A stretch of DNA of 14,406 nucleotides from positions 1 to 14,406 of the forward strand of contig DAHVQS010000052.1 in the NCBI GenBank assembly GCA_027317645.1, written 5' to 3'. Made by a program: the position numbers and the translations under genes. The stretch is from Paenalcaligenes sp021793095. Lineage in GTDB: Bacteria; Pseudomonadota; Gammaproteobacteria; Burkholderiales; Burkholderiaceae_B. Of the stretch, positions 7,226 through 14,060 are shown piece after piece; the stretch's first letter is position 1; every line of letters begins with the position of its first letter. The notes under the pieces were generated by a model. The model searched no databases. It was not told where the DNA came from and saw only the letters and a program-made list of their open reading frames with translations.

Positions 7226-7291
7226 AAGTGCTTCTGTAATAGCTCATGGAAACACCGCACCACTAAAGCTCCCAAAGCCACAGGCAGATAA

Positions 7292-7370
7292 AGGCCCGTA
7301 AAGAGTTTGTGAGTGGGCTTCGCAGCGAGCGATAGCGAGCAAGGTCCCGAGCAAACTGCTTAACGGGCCT
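7292..7370. repeat. Long imperfect inverted repeat between the two 116-bp copies
   Basis: AGGCCCGT (7292–7299) and ACGGGCCT (7363–7370) are perfect 8-bp arms, extended inward by an imperfect GTTTG / CAAAC pairing. The loop carries two close copies of GCGAGC (7325–7330, 7335–7340). Further palindromes follow: TTCC/GGAA around GCTTCGCT near 7417–7431, and CCTGTCA near 7408 with TGACAGG near 7449. The whole stretch from 7023 to 7570 is palindrome-rich and I see no gene in it. Confidence 0.5.
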
Positions 7371-7454
7371 ACACCTTTCAGCAAAACTCACTGCCCATCA
7401 AAGCCACCTGTCACATTCCGCTTCGCTGGAACAACAGTGTTCACTGGCTGACAG

Positions 7455-7570
7455 GCGAGCTGCCGCACCGTCACCCTGCAGGCATCAATTTTCCTGATGT
7501 CTCGCTACGCTCGAAACATCAGCAAAACAGCTGCCTTACGGGTTCCTGGGTAGGCAGCTTTTGAGGCAGC
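7455..7570. repeat. 116-bp palindromic intergenic repeat, copy 2
   Basis: Direct repeat of 7072–7187, same orientation, differing at five positions (near the 5' end at the 6th, 12th and 13th bases, plus one A/G change in CTACAGG/CTGCAGG and one in GAGTAGG/GGGTAGG). Both internal hairpins are fully conserved, including AGCTGCCT 7529–7536 with AGGCAGCT 7552–7559. It ends 13 bases before the TRAP operon terminator. Confidence 0.8.
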
Positions 7571-7580
7571 ATTGCCCACT

Positions 7581-7613
7581 AAAAAGCCCCTACAGAACAT
7601 CTGCAGGGGCTTT
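7581..7613 (-). terminator. Terminator of the TRAP operon
   Basis: A 13-bp stem (7583–7595 with 7601–7613, one mismatch) has a 5-base loop. On the minus strand the GGGGC arm is followed by five T, the orientation expected for termination of dctPQM about 55 bases past the dctM stop. On the plus strand it has three T and may also block weak read-through from trpC. Confidence 0.8.
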
Positions 7614-7666
7614 GTACGTGTGGGGCCAAACATGTGTATGGCCCCTACCATAGAGAATGGTGATGC

Positions 7667-8947
7667 TTAGGTGCCGAGGATGTCGGGCAGCCAGAGCGTG
7701 ATTTGTGGGATGTAGGTTACGAGCATGAGGTATACCAGTAACACGATGAGCCACGGTGACGCCGCACGTATCACCTGTCCGATGGATAAGCTGGTTATCC
7801 CCGACGTGACGAACAGGTTGAGTCCTATGGGCGGTGTGATCATCCCGATTTCTAGGTTGACCACCATGATGATCCCCAGGTGTACGGGGTCAATGCCTAA
7901 TTGCATGGCGATGGGGAAGAGGATGGGTGCCAAAATCAGGATGATCCCGGTAGGCTCCATAAAGGCCCCAGCGGCCAGTAAGATCAGGTTGACCACGATG
8001 AGGAATTGCCATGGGGCCATTTCCATGGCGATGATTTGTTCGGCGATGGCTTGGGGGATGCGTTCCGTCGTCAGGACGTGTGCAAATAGCAAAGCGTTGA
8101 CGATGATGAACATCAGCATGACGGTTACGCGTGCCGAGTCGTTAAAGACGCGAGGGATGTCTTTAAAGCCAATATCGCGGTAGATAAAGACGGCGACGAT
8201 AAAGGAGTAGACGGCGGCGACGGCGGCTGCTTCGGTGGGTGTAAATACCCCGCCGTAGATCCCGCCTAGAATGATAAAGACCAGCAGGATGCCCCAGATG
8301 GAGTCTTTTGCCGTGGTTAAGACCTCGCGTAGGCTGGCACGTGGGTGGGTCGGCATGTTGGTGATGCGAGCCACAATGTAGATGATGACCATCAGTACCA
8401 GTCCGAGCAGGACGCCAGGGATGACCCCAGCCATAAAGAGGCGTCCGACCGAGGTTTCAGTCGCGGCCCCGTAGACAACCAGTACGATAGAGGGTGGAAT
8501 CAAGATACCCAACGTCCCAGCGTTACAGACGACCCCAGCGGCAAAGGATTCGGAATAGCCGGCGCGTACCATCCCCGCAATGGCGATTGAACCTACAGCC
8601 ACCACAGTGGTGGGTGAAGAGCCCGAGACGGCCGCAAAGAGTACACAGGCCAATACCGAGGCAATGGCTAAACCGCCGTGCAAGTGACCGACTGCGGCAT
8701 TCGCAAAGTTAATCATGCGTCGTGCCACGCCCCCGGTGGTCATGAACATCCCAGCAATGACAAAGAAGGGGATGGCCATCAGGGTGTAGTGCTCGGATGT
8801 TTCGTACATCTTGAGCACTAGGGAGGGGAGTGAGTCATTACCAAATAATAAGATCGTGCCCAGTGAGGACAGCCCCAGAGCAACGGCAACGGGCATGCCC
8901 ATGAACATGAACACGAACAAAAACACGAAGAGCATTACCGTTGTCAT
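7667..8947 (-). CDS. dctM: TRAP transporter large permease subunit (DctM family)
   Basis: A 426-residue, very hydrophobic inner-membrane protein with about 12 predicted helices, the ion-coupled transport subunit of a TRAP importer. It uses a Na+ gradient (known of the family) to take up an organic acid delivered by the periplasmic binding protein. Family marks are GMPVAVALG near the N-terminus, MAIPFFVIAGMFM, AAVSGSSPTTV, GTLGILIPPSIVLVVYG and, near the C-terminus, IGMITPPIGLNLFV; the two PP-containing loops are the helical-hairpin regions of DctM. The ATG overlaps the dctQ stop by 4 bases, with AGGA 6 bases upstream. Length is normal (about 425). The coding strand differs in base use from trpEDC. 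Confidence 0.95.
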   Translation of the reverse strand: MTTVMLFVFLFVFMFMGMPVAVALGLSSLGTILLFGNDSLPSLVLKMYETSEHYTLMAIPFFVIAGMFMTTGGVARRMINFANAAVGHLHGGLAIASVLACVLFAAVSGSSPTTVVAVGSIAIAGMVRAGYSESFAAGVVCNAGTLGILIPPSIVLVVYGAATETSVGRLFMAGVIPGVLLGLVLMVIIYIVARITNMPTHPRASLREVLTTAKDSIWGILLVFIILGGIYGGVFTPTEAAAVAAVYSFIVAVFIYRDIGFKDIPRVFNDSARVTVMLMFIIVNALLFAHVLTTERIPQAIAEQIIAMEMAPWQFLIVVNLILLAAGAFMEPTGIILILAPILFPIAMQLGIDPVHLGIIMVVNLEIGMITPPIGLNLFVTSGITSLSIGQVIRAASPWLIVLLVYLMLVTYIPQITLWLPDILGT

Positions 8948-9492
8948 GGCTTATCCTGTTTTACTGCATCGGTTTCATCGATACGAAGTTGCAACGCATC
9001 CTCGGCCTCATCCCCTACCAAGGAGACGTCTTTGCCGCGGATCAAATCAATGAGTACCTGCACAAAACGCAGGAACATCAGCCCGAATCCCACTGGCAAG
9101 ACCACACGCGGGATCCACATTTTGATGGGTACGTCTTGGGCATAAATACCGATACGGTACATACGCTCAACATATTCCCAGCCCCCAATAAATACGATGA
9201 CGCTATAAACCAGGCATAACAAAACTGCCAAAATGCTCACTACACGCGCCAAGCCTGCGGGCATCAGCTTGACCAAGGCGTCTACACCAATGTGTGCACC
9301 GACGCGAATTCCATATGAGATGCCTATAAAGATCACCCCACCAAAAAAGAAAGTTGTCAGCTCGAATGCCCAGGAAAAGCTGTACCCGAATAGGTATCGG
9401 GCCACCACCTGAACAAAGGTGACAACTGTCATTGCAGCCAGCAAGAGGGAAATCAACCACTCTTCTAGCCGGCCCAGCCACGACAAGAACAT
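8944..9492 (-). CDS. dctQ: TRAP transporter small permease subunit (DctQ family)
   Basis: A 182-residue membrane protein with four predicted helices (about residues 12–32, 47–67, 85–107 and 126–148), the small subunit that pairs with DctM. The conserved DctQ pattern is visible: VVARYLFGYSFSWAFELTTFF then GISYGIRVGAHIGVD. The C-terminal 30 residues are charged and cytoplasmic. AGGAG lies 6 bases before the ATG at 9492. The family is confident; DctQ proteins diverge fast, so substrate cannot be read from it. It lies 106 bases after dctP, the gap holding a stem-loop. Confidence 0.93.
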   Translation of the reverse strand: MFLSWLGRLEEWLISLLLAAMTVVTFVQVVARYLFGYSFSWAFELTTFFFGGVIFIGISYGIRVGAHIGVDALVKLMPAGLARVVSILAVLLCLVYSVIVFIGGWEYVERMYRIGIYAQDVPIKMWIPRVVLPVGFGLMFLRFVQVLIDLIRGKDVSLVGDEAEDALQLRIDETDAVKQDKP

Positions 9493-9525
9493 AAGGGCTC
9501 CTGATAAGAGGGATAAACGACGTAA

Positions 9526-9566
9526 GCCGCCGACTTGACACCTCCCTCAAGGCGCCAAGCGGCGGC
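9526..9566 (-). promoter_or_regulatory. Stem-loop between dctP and dctQ
   Basis: GCCGCCG (9526–9532) pairs with CGGCGGC (9560–9566), extended by CTTG/CAAG after a one-base bulge. No U-tract follows on the minus strand, so it is not a full terminator. In binding-protein operons such hairpins protect the 3' end of the first message and keep the periplasmic protein in excess over the permease; that role here is inferred from position. Confidence 0.55.
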
Positions 9567-9598
9567 ATCTTTTAAGAAGGATAACGCGTTTTAAGCGA

Positions 9599-10615
9599 TT
9601 AGTTATCGCCAGACTCGTTAGAATCCAATGCGGCCTGAATCAAATCAGGGCCAATGTCATCCTCAAACTTTTGCCATACAGGCAGTACCGCCTCACGCCA
9701 TACCTCGATTTCCTCGGGGGACATTTCGTAGTATTGCGCGCGGTCTTCTTCGATAATGCGCTGCTTGTCACGCTCGTTGAGCTCGGCCGCGAGCGAGTTG
9801 GCGTGCTCGGTCGCTTGGTTCATGGCCTCGGTCAAGCCTTCGCGCACCTCTTCGTCCAGCCCATTCCACCAGTCGGCGTTGGTAATGACCATGTAGTCAA
9901 TCACACCGTGGTTGGTTTCAGCGATGGTTTTCTGTACTTCGTGGAACTTTTGTGAGTAGGTGTTGGACCATGTGTTTTCCTGACCATCGACCACACCTGT
10001 TTGCAGCGCCTGATATACCTCGCTAAAGGCGAGTTTTTGTGGGTTGGCATCCAGTGCGCGGAATTGCTCTTCGAGCACGTCAGAAGCCTGTACACGGAAT
10101 TTTAGGCCCTTGATGTCAGCAGGCTCAGAGAGTTTGTCCTTGTTGGTGGACAGCTGCTTCATCCCGTTGTGCCAGTAAGCCAACCCCTGGATACCACGAT
10201 CCTGCATGCTGTCGAGCAGACCCTGACCAGCCTCGCTGGCTTGGAAACGGTCAACCGCATCCATATCATCAAAGAGGAAAGGCAAATCAAAAATCTGCAG
10301 CTTGGGGGTGTAGCGGTCAAACTTGGACAGCGAAGGCGCCAGGATCTGGACGTCACCTAGTAGGAGTGCCTCGAGTTCGCGGGCATCACCAAACAACTGC
10401 GAGTTGGGGAATACCTGAACCTCGACGCGACCTGGGAGGAGCTCTTCGGCAACCTCTTTGAACTTCATGGCACCCTGACCTTTAGGAGTCGAGTCAGCAA
10501 CCACATGGCTAAACTTAACGACAATCGGTTTGTCTTGTGCCAATGCGGATGCGGAAAAAGTCATTGCCAGAGTGCTGCCAAATATAGCAAATAGCCGAGT
10601 GGCTGCTGTCTTCAT
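9599..10615 (-). CDS. dctP: TRAP transporter periplasmic solute-binding protein (DctP family)
   Basis: A 338-residue secreted protein. The signal peptide is MKTAATR, a hydrophobic stretch and S-A-L-A before Gln27. The mature part begins with VVKFSHVVADSTPKG and shows the family marks FPNSQLFGD, LPFLFDD, KGLKFRVQAS with the carboxylate-binding Arg (Arg174), AFSEVYQALQTGVVDGQENTWSN and HGVIDYMVI. These resemble the C4-dicarboxylate binders of Rhodobacter and Pseudomonas, so succinate, fumarate or malate is the likely ligand, but DctP specificity cannot be assigned surely by eye. A TTG at 10627 in frame is possible; the ATG at 10615 has GGAG 6 bases upstream and gives a proper signal peptide. 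First gene of dctPQM. No dctB/dctD-type regulator is nearby. Confidence 0.94.
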   Translation of the reverse strand: MKTAATRLFAIFGSTLAMTFSASALAQDKPIVVKFSHVVADSTPKGQGAMKFKEVAEELLPGRVEVQVFPNSQLFGDARELEALLLGDVQILAPSLSKFDRYTPKLQIFDLPFLFDDMDAVDRFQASEAGQGLLDSMQDRGIQGLAYWHNGMKQLSTNKDKLSEPADIKGLKFRVQASDVLEEQFRALDANPQKLAFSEVYQALQTGVVDGQENTWSNTYSQKFHEVQKTIAETNHGVIDYMVITNADWWNGLDEEVREGLTEAMNQATEHANSLAAELNERDKQRIIEEDRAQYYEMSPEEIEVWREAVLPVWQKFEDDIGPDLIQAALDSNESGDN

Positions 10616-10991
10616 ATTGATCTCCAAATCTATTTATTTCTAATCATCGAGTCCTACCAAATAATAGGGCAAAACTCGCGGGCAATCTGCGTCATCGCGC
10701 AGTAGCGCCGATACAAGCACGATGCTAACGAGTTTGATTCGATTAATGAATTGGGGTTTTACCGCAACTTTTAAAAAATTGCCATTATCCTATTAATTCA
10801 TCCCTGCTAATAGTACAAAAAGATGGCTAAACCCACAAACAGTTACATTAATTAATAATTGTATTTGTTGGCCTTAGGGGTCTATCAGCAGATATGAGGC
10901 CTATTCGTAGGGGTATCCCTTCGATTGTTTTCGTGCCGCATGCTTTACGCTACACTAGGGTGAAGTAAAACAGCAGATAAGCCCAATAACA
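10616..10991. other. AT-rich intergenic region, dctP promoter side and upstream of the membrane protein
   Basis: No gene is seen. Visible structures are a near-palindrome TACATTAATTAATAATTGTA (10844–10863) and an inverted pair ATGAATT / AATTCAT (10746–10752 and about 10794–10800). On the plus strand TACACT at 10951–10956 could be the -10 for the gene at 10992, but the nearest TTGTTT is 20 bases upstream, too far. The region should hold the dctP promoter and any operator; none can be fixed. Confidence 0.4.
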
Positions 10992-11579
10992 ATGCAGACA
11001 TCTGACGCTCCCCGCTTGCGTGATCGTAGTGCGCTTCATAAAACTATTTTGCGTTACACCCTCTTCAGCCGCATCATCGGTGCGGTGGTGGTCGTGGTGG
11101 TGGCTTTACTTTGGTGGGCCGCTGCCAAATGGGTGATTCATTTTGGCAGTACCCGTGACTATGCAGTGTTTGATACCTTGGGTTCAGAGGTACTCACATG
11201 GGTCGAGCGTTACCACCCCTTTTTCTGGTGGGGGTTGGTCATTATTTGCAGCATCTTTATTGCTTATTCCCTCTATGTCTTCGTTGTTTTCATACACCGG
11301 CGTTCTCAGATGACCCCCATATCTGCGCGTAGTGTCGAGCTATTGTTGCGCGATTTAGGGCCTGCCAGCCGTGAGGTGCTGGATTGGGTTTGGCACGATC
11401 GGCGCGAGCCTATCACAGTGGGGGTACTGCAGCGCACGGTCCAGGCGCTGCGCCAGGGCCGCTATGAGCAAATCAAATTGTCTCATACCCATGCTCAGCT
11501 CATCGAAGAAAGCCTGAAAAACACTCCTCCCCAGCCAACCGCGACTGTGGGCGACAAAGAGGTCTTGCATACGATCTGA
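10992..11579 (+). CDS. Hypothetical two-helix membrane protein
   Basis: A 195-residue protein of unknown function. The first 26 residues are basic, then a strongly hydrophobic helix with a run of six Val (about 29–48), a periplasmic loop of about 28 residues, a second helix (about 77–101) ending in HRRSQ, and a cytoplasmic tail of about 90 residues. The positive-inside pattern puts both ends in the cytoplasm. The tail (about 113–175) is helical and charged, including DLGPASREVLDWVWHDRR and RTVQALRQGRYEQIKL; it shows no catalytic motif. The start lacks a clear Shine-Dalgarno. It stands alone, 22 bases before the putative leuA leader frame and on the same strand. I do not recognise it. Confidence 0.7.
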   Translation: MQTSDAPRLRDRSALHKTILRYTLFSRIIGAVVVVVVALLWWAAAKWVIHFGSTRDYAVFDTLGSEVLTWVERYHPFFWWGLVIICSIFIAYSLYVFVVFIHRRSQMTPISARSVELLLRDLGPASREVLDWVWHDRREPITVGVLQRTVQALRQGRYEQIKLSHTHAQLIEESLKNTPPQPTATVGDKEVLHTI

Positions 11580-11601
11580 TTTTCCGTATATGCTATAGAG
11601 T

Positions 11602-11733
11602 ATGAATACACGCCAAAACGCCATTTCTGCAGCTTTTAGTGCTTGCCCCGTCTCTGCGGGCGGCAGCGTTTTGCGCGCTCAAAACCTCTCTTTATTTGGC
11701 CTACTACTCCTAGCGATCGGTTGCCGGGCCTAG
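11602..11733 (+). CDS. Putative leucine leader peptide upstream of leuA
   Basis: A 43-codon frame ending at TAG 11731–11733, about 130 bases before leuA. Its 3' half has N-L-S-L-F-G-L-L-L-L-A-I-G: six Leu in eleven residues, with four in a row encoded CTA-CTA-CTC-CTA (11701–11712). The pattern F-x-G-L-L-L-L near the end resembles leuL of enterobacteria. The ATG at 11602 may be too early: a possible promoter (TTGCAT 11565–11570, TATGCT 11589–11594) would start transcription around it, making it nearly leaderless. A TTG at 11671 with GGGCGG 8 bases upstream is an alternative start giving 20 codons. It is 22 bases downstream of the membrane-protein gene. The peptide need only be translated, not functional. 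Confidence 0.6.
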   Translation: MNTRQNAISAAFSACPVSAGGSVLRAQNLSLFGLLLLAIGCRA

Positions 11734-11849
11734 TGTCCTGTGGCAGTTCGGCAGCCGTATGTAGCCACAATTTGATAGCCGTCGTCACTGGCTTCAAGGT
11801 GGTTCCAACAGCACGCTGGGGGCGACGGAAAACGATTCTAGTTTTCTGT
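11718..11849 (+). promoter_or_regulatory. Structured leuA leader, candidate attenuator
   Basis: CGGTTGCCG (11718–11726, right after the Leu codons) pairs with CGGCAGCCG (11749–11757), 9 bp with one G-U. TGTGGC (11739–11744) pairs with GCCACA (11764–11769) and competes with it. CCGTCG (11779–11784) pairs with CGACGG (11823–11828), which competes with the AT-rich hairpin ACGGAAAAC (11825–11833) / GTTTTCTGT (11841–11849) placed just before the leuA ribosome binding site. There is no GC-stem followed by a U-tract, so a plain intrinsic terminator is not evident; control of ribosome access is possible. Confidence 0.45.
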
Positions 11850-11863
11850 TATGTAGGTGTATC

Positions 11864-13558
11864 ATGATTTCCGATCCTTCCAATAAATACGTTCCATTTT
11901 CACCGTTCAAGGACGGCTTTAACGAGCGCACTTGGCCTTCCAAAACCATCACCAAAGCACCCATTTGGATGAGCACTGATTTGCGTGATGGCAACCAAGC
12001 GCTGATCGAGCCCATGAATCCTGAGCAAAAGCTGCGCTTTTTTGATTTGCTGGTGCGCATCGGCTTTAAGGAAATCGAGGTGGGCTTTCCTTCTGCCTCG
12101 CAGACGGACTATGACTTTGTTCGTTTGCTCATCGAAAATGATCACATCCCGGATGACGTGACCATTATTGGGTTGACCCAATCTCGTCCCGAGCTCATCG
12201 AGCGTACGGTCGAGTCTTTGGCGGGCGCTAAAAACGCTATGGTACACCTCTATAACGCCTGTGCCCCTGCTTTCCGCCGTATCGTCTTTGATATGACCCC
12301 TGCCGAGGTGCAACAGGTTGCTTTGGATGGCACGCGCAAGGTCAAAGAGGAAATGGCCAAATACCCCCAGACCAACTGGTTTTTCCAATATTCCCCCGAG
12401 GTCTTTAGCACCACCGAGCCCGAGGTTGCACTGTCGGTATCCAATGCCGTGATCCAAGAGTGGCAACCCACCCCAGAAAAGCCCATGGTGCTCAACCTGC
12501 CCGCCACTGTCGAAGCGACCTACCCCAATCTCTACGCAGACCAAATCGAATTCATGCACAAAAACATTGTCAAGCGTGACAGTGTGAATATCAGTCTGCA
12601 CCCCCATAATGACCGCGGCACCGCTGTCGCTGCTGCCGAGCTTGGCCTGATGGCAGGCGCCGATCGTATCGAGGGTTGCCTGTTTGGTAATGGCGAGCGC
12701 ACCGGTAATGTCTGCTTGGTTACCTTGGCGCTTAACTTGTATACCCAAGGCATCCACCCCGGTTTGGATTTCTCTGATATTGACGAGGTCCGCCGCTGCG
12801 TTGAGGATTGCAACCAGTTACCCGTGCACCCCCGTCATCCTTACGTCGGTGACTTGGTCTTTACGGCCTTTTCTGGCTCTCATCAGGACGCTATCAAAAA
12901 GGGCTTTGACCAGCATGATCCTGATGGCGTGTGGGAGATCCCCTACCTGCCGATCGACCCTGCCGATGTGGGCCGCAATTACGATGCGGTGATTCGCGTC
13001 AACAGCCAATCGGGCAAGGGCGGTGTCTCATATCTGCTCGAGCAAGAACACAGTTTGGTATTGCCCCGTCGTTTGCAGATTGAATTTAGCCGTGCCATCA
13101 AGGCCTATACCGATGAAACCGGTAAAGAGGTCACCCCGGACATGGTTTATAAAATCTTTACTGATGAATATCTCGAGACCAAGGGGCCTTGGAAACTCAT
13201 CACCCACACCCTGACCAGCAAGCCCAAGTCTGATGATGATAGCCAGCGAGTCAGCATTGATATTTTGGTGGAAATCAACGGTAAAGAAGAGAAACGCACG
13301 GGTTATGGCAAAGGGGCCTTGGCAGCCTTTATCGATGCCATTGGTATTCCCTTGCGAGTCTTGGATTATACCGAGCATGCCATCGGCGCAGGCACCAACA
13401 CCCAAGCAGCGACCTATATAGAGGCGCGCATTGGGGATCAGCCCAGCGGCTATGGCGTGGGCGTACACAATGATATTTTGACCTCTTCCTTTAAGGCTAT
13501 CTTGTGTGCGATTAACCGCTACGAATTGAAAAAAGGCGTGCACCAAGCCGCTGCCTAA
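11864..13558 (+). CDS. leuA: 2-isopropylmalate synthase (type 2, long form)
   Basis: A 564-residue enzyme that condenses acetyl-CoA with 2-oxoisovalerate, the committed step of leucine synthesis. It starts like the long actinobacterial/betaproteobacterial class, with K-Y-x-P-F then W-P-S-K-x-I-x-x-A-P-I-W. The HMGL-like barrel has STDLRDGNQA (37–46; catalytic Arg41, metal ligand Asp42), LHPHNDRG (His246 and His248 as metal ligands) and FGNGERTGN (275–282). After a linker, the C-terminal LeuA regulatory domain (about 430–560) for leucine feedback ends with QAATYIEARIGD and VGVHNDI. Length fits the family. The Shine-Dalgarno is modest (TAGGTGT). No leuBCD or ilv genes are adjacent. A strong terminator follows. 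Confidence 0.96.
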   Translation: MISDPSNKYVPFSPFKDGFNERTWPSKTITKAPIWMSTDLRDGNQALIEPMNPEQKLRFFDLLVRIGFKEIEVGFPSASQTDYDFVRLLIENDHIPDDVTIIGLTQSRPELIERTVESLAGAKNAMVHLYNACAPAFRRIVFDMTPAEVQQVALDGTRKVKEEMAKYPQTNWFFQYSPEVFSTTEPEVALSVSNAVIQEWQPTPEKPMVLNLPATVEATYPNLYADQIEFMHKNIVKRDSVNISLHPHNDRGTAVAAAELGLMAGADRIEGCLFGNGERTGNVCLVTLALNLYTQGIHPGLDFSDIDEVRRCVEDCNQLPVHPRHPYVGDLVFTAFSGSHQDAIKKGFDQHDPDGVWEIPYLPIDPADVGRNYDAVIRVNSQSGKGGVSYLLEQEHSLVLPRRLQIEFSRAIKAYTDETGKEVTPDMVYKIFTDEYLETKGPWKLITHTLTSKPKSDDDSQRVSIDILVEINGKEEKRTGYGKGALAAFIDAIGIPLRVLDYTEHAIGAGTNTQAATYIEARIGDQPSGYGVGVHNDILTSSFKAILCAINRYELKKGVHQAAA

Positions 13559-13581
13559 ACAGCTCTACCGCCTGTTCCACT

Positions 13582-13625
13582 AAAAATGCCCGCTGGCACA
13601 GTCCATCGCCAGCGGGCATTTTTTT
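13582..13625. terminator. Strong intrinsic terminator after leuA
   Basis: A 14-bp perfect stem (13584–13597 with 13608–13621) has a 10-base loop and is followed by a run of seven T ending at 13625. The mirrored A-run on the left lets it also stop the convergent DUF1840 gene transcribed from the minus strand. Confidence 0.92.
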
Positions 13626-13712
13626 ATCTCTAAAATCTTTTTATCTCTAAAACATTCAGGGCACGCGCGCTACACAGCACCACAGCCACATACAAAACCG
13701 GTGCAGAGGTGA

Positions 13713-14054
13713 TTACCAGCCTTTATCCTCGGGCGACCACATCACGTTGGTTTGCATCTTTTCTGCGGCGCGCAGCATTTCTAATAATGGGTAGGCACGC
13801 TGGGTCAGACTGACCTTTTCTGAGATGGGGTGGGGCTTATCGTCATCATCGTCCTGGGGCTGATAACCCTCATCCTCGGATAACGCCGCCTCGAGGTGTC
13901 CGATGGCCTCAGCCAACTGTTCTGCAGTGAATACCCCACGCTCAGGCAATTCCTGCCCCGGGCCTAATTTGCCGGCTGCCTGCAGCACAGTGCGGGCGTG
14001 TTGACCCAACATCAAAATCCGTGCGGCCGCCTTGGATTCAAAAACCACCAACAT
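13713..14054 (-). CDS. DUF1840 domain-containing protein
   Basis: A 113-residue soluble protein of unknown function. It begins MLVVFESKAAARILML and ends with KVSLTQRAYPLLEMLRAAEK followed by a short tail N-V-M-W, the two conserved blocks of the DUF1840 family of betaproteobacteria. The middle holds G-V-F-T-A-E-Q-L-A-E-A-I and an acidic run (Q-D-D-D-D-D-K-P). ATG at 14060 is also in frame, but AGGGAG lies 7 bases before the ATG at 14054, which is preferred. It is convergent with leuA and divergent from the gene at 14203. No function is known to me for the family. Confidence 0.85.
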   Translation of the reverse strand: MLVVFESKAAARILMLGQHARTVLQAAGKLGPGQELPERGVFTAEQLAEAIGHLEAALSEDEGYQPQDDDDDKPHPISEKVSLTQRAYPLLEMLRAAEKMQTNVMWSPEDKGW

Positions 14055-14060
14055 ACACAT

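Noticed and set aside
7023..7570. CRISPR array or insertion sequence
   Set aside because: There are only two long copies with a single unlike spacer of 267 bases, no short regularly spaced repeats, no transposase frame and no target-site duplication that I can find.
7022..7666. Replication origin suggested by the skew change and palindromes
   Set aside because: No dnaA, parAB, gidA or DnaA-box cluster is seen, and the skew to the right is not consistent (dctQ is C-leaning). A repeat cluster or rearrangement joint is the simpler reading.
10768..10795. Possible sigma-54 promoter for dctP (TGGCA and TTGC on the minus strand)
   Set aside because: The spacing between the two elements is 12 bases instead of about 6, and GG and GC are not 10 bases apart.
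11580..11863. T-box or riboswitch upstream of leuA
   Set aside because: No T-box consensus or known aptamer core is visible. The Leu codon run fits a leader peptide better.
11900..12757. A 285-codon open frame on the minus strand
   Set aside because: It lies wholly inside leuA, whose family motifs are unmistakable on the plus strand. The antisense frame has no recognisable domain or ribosome binding site.
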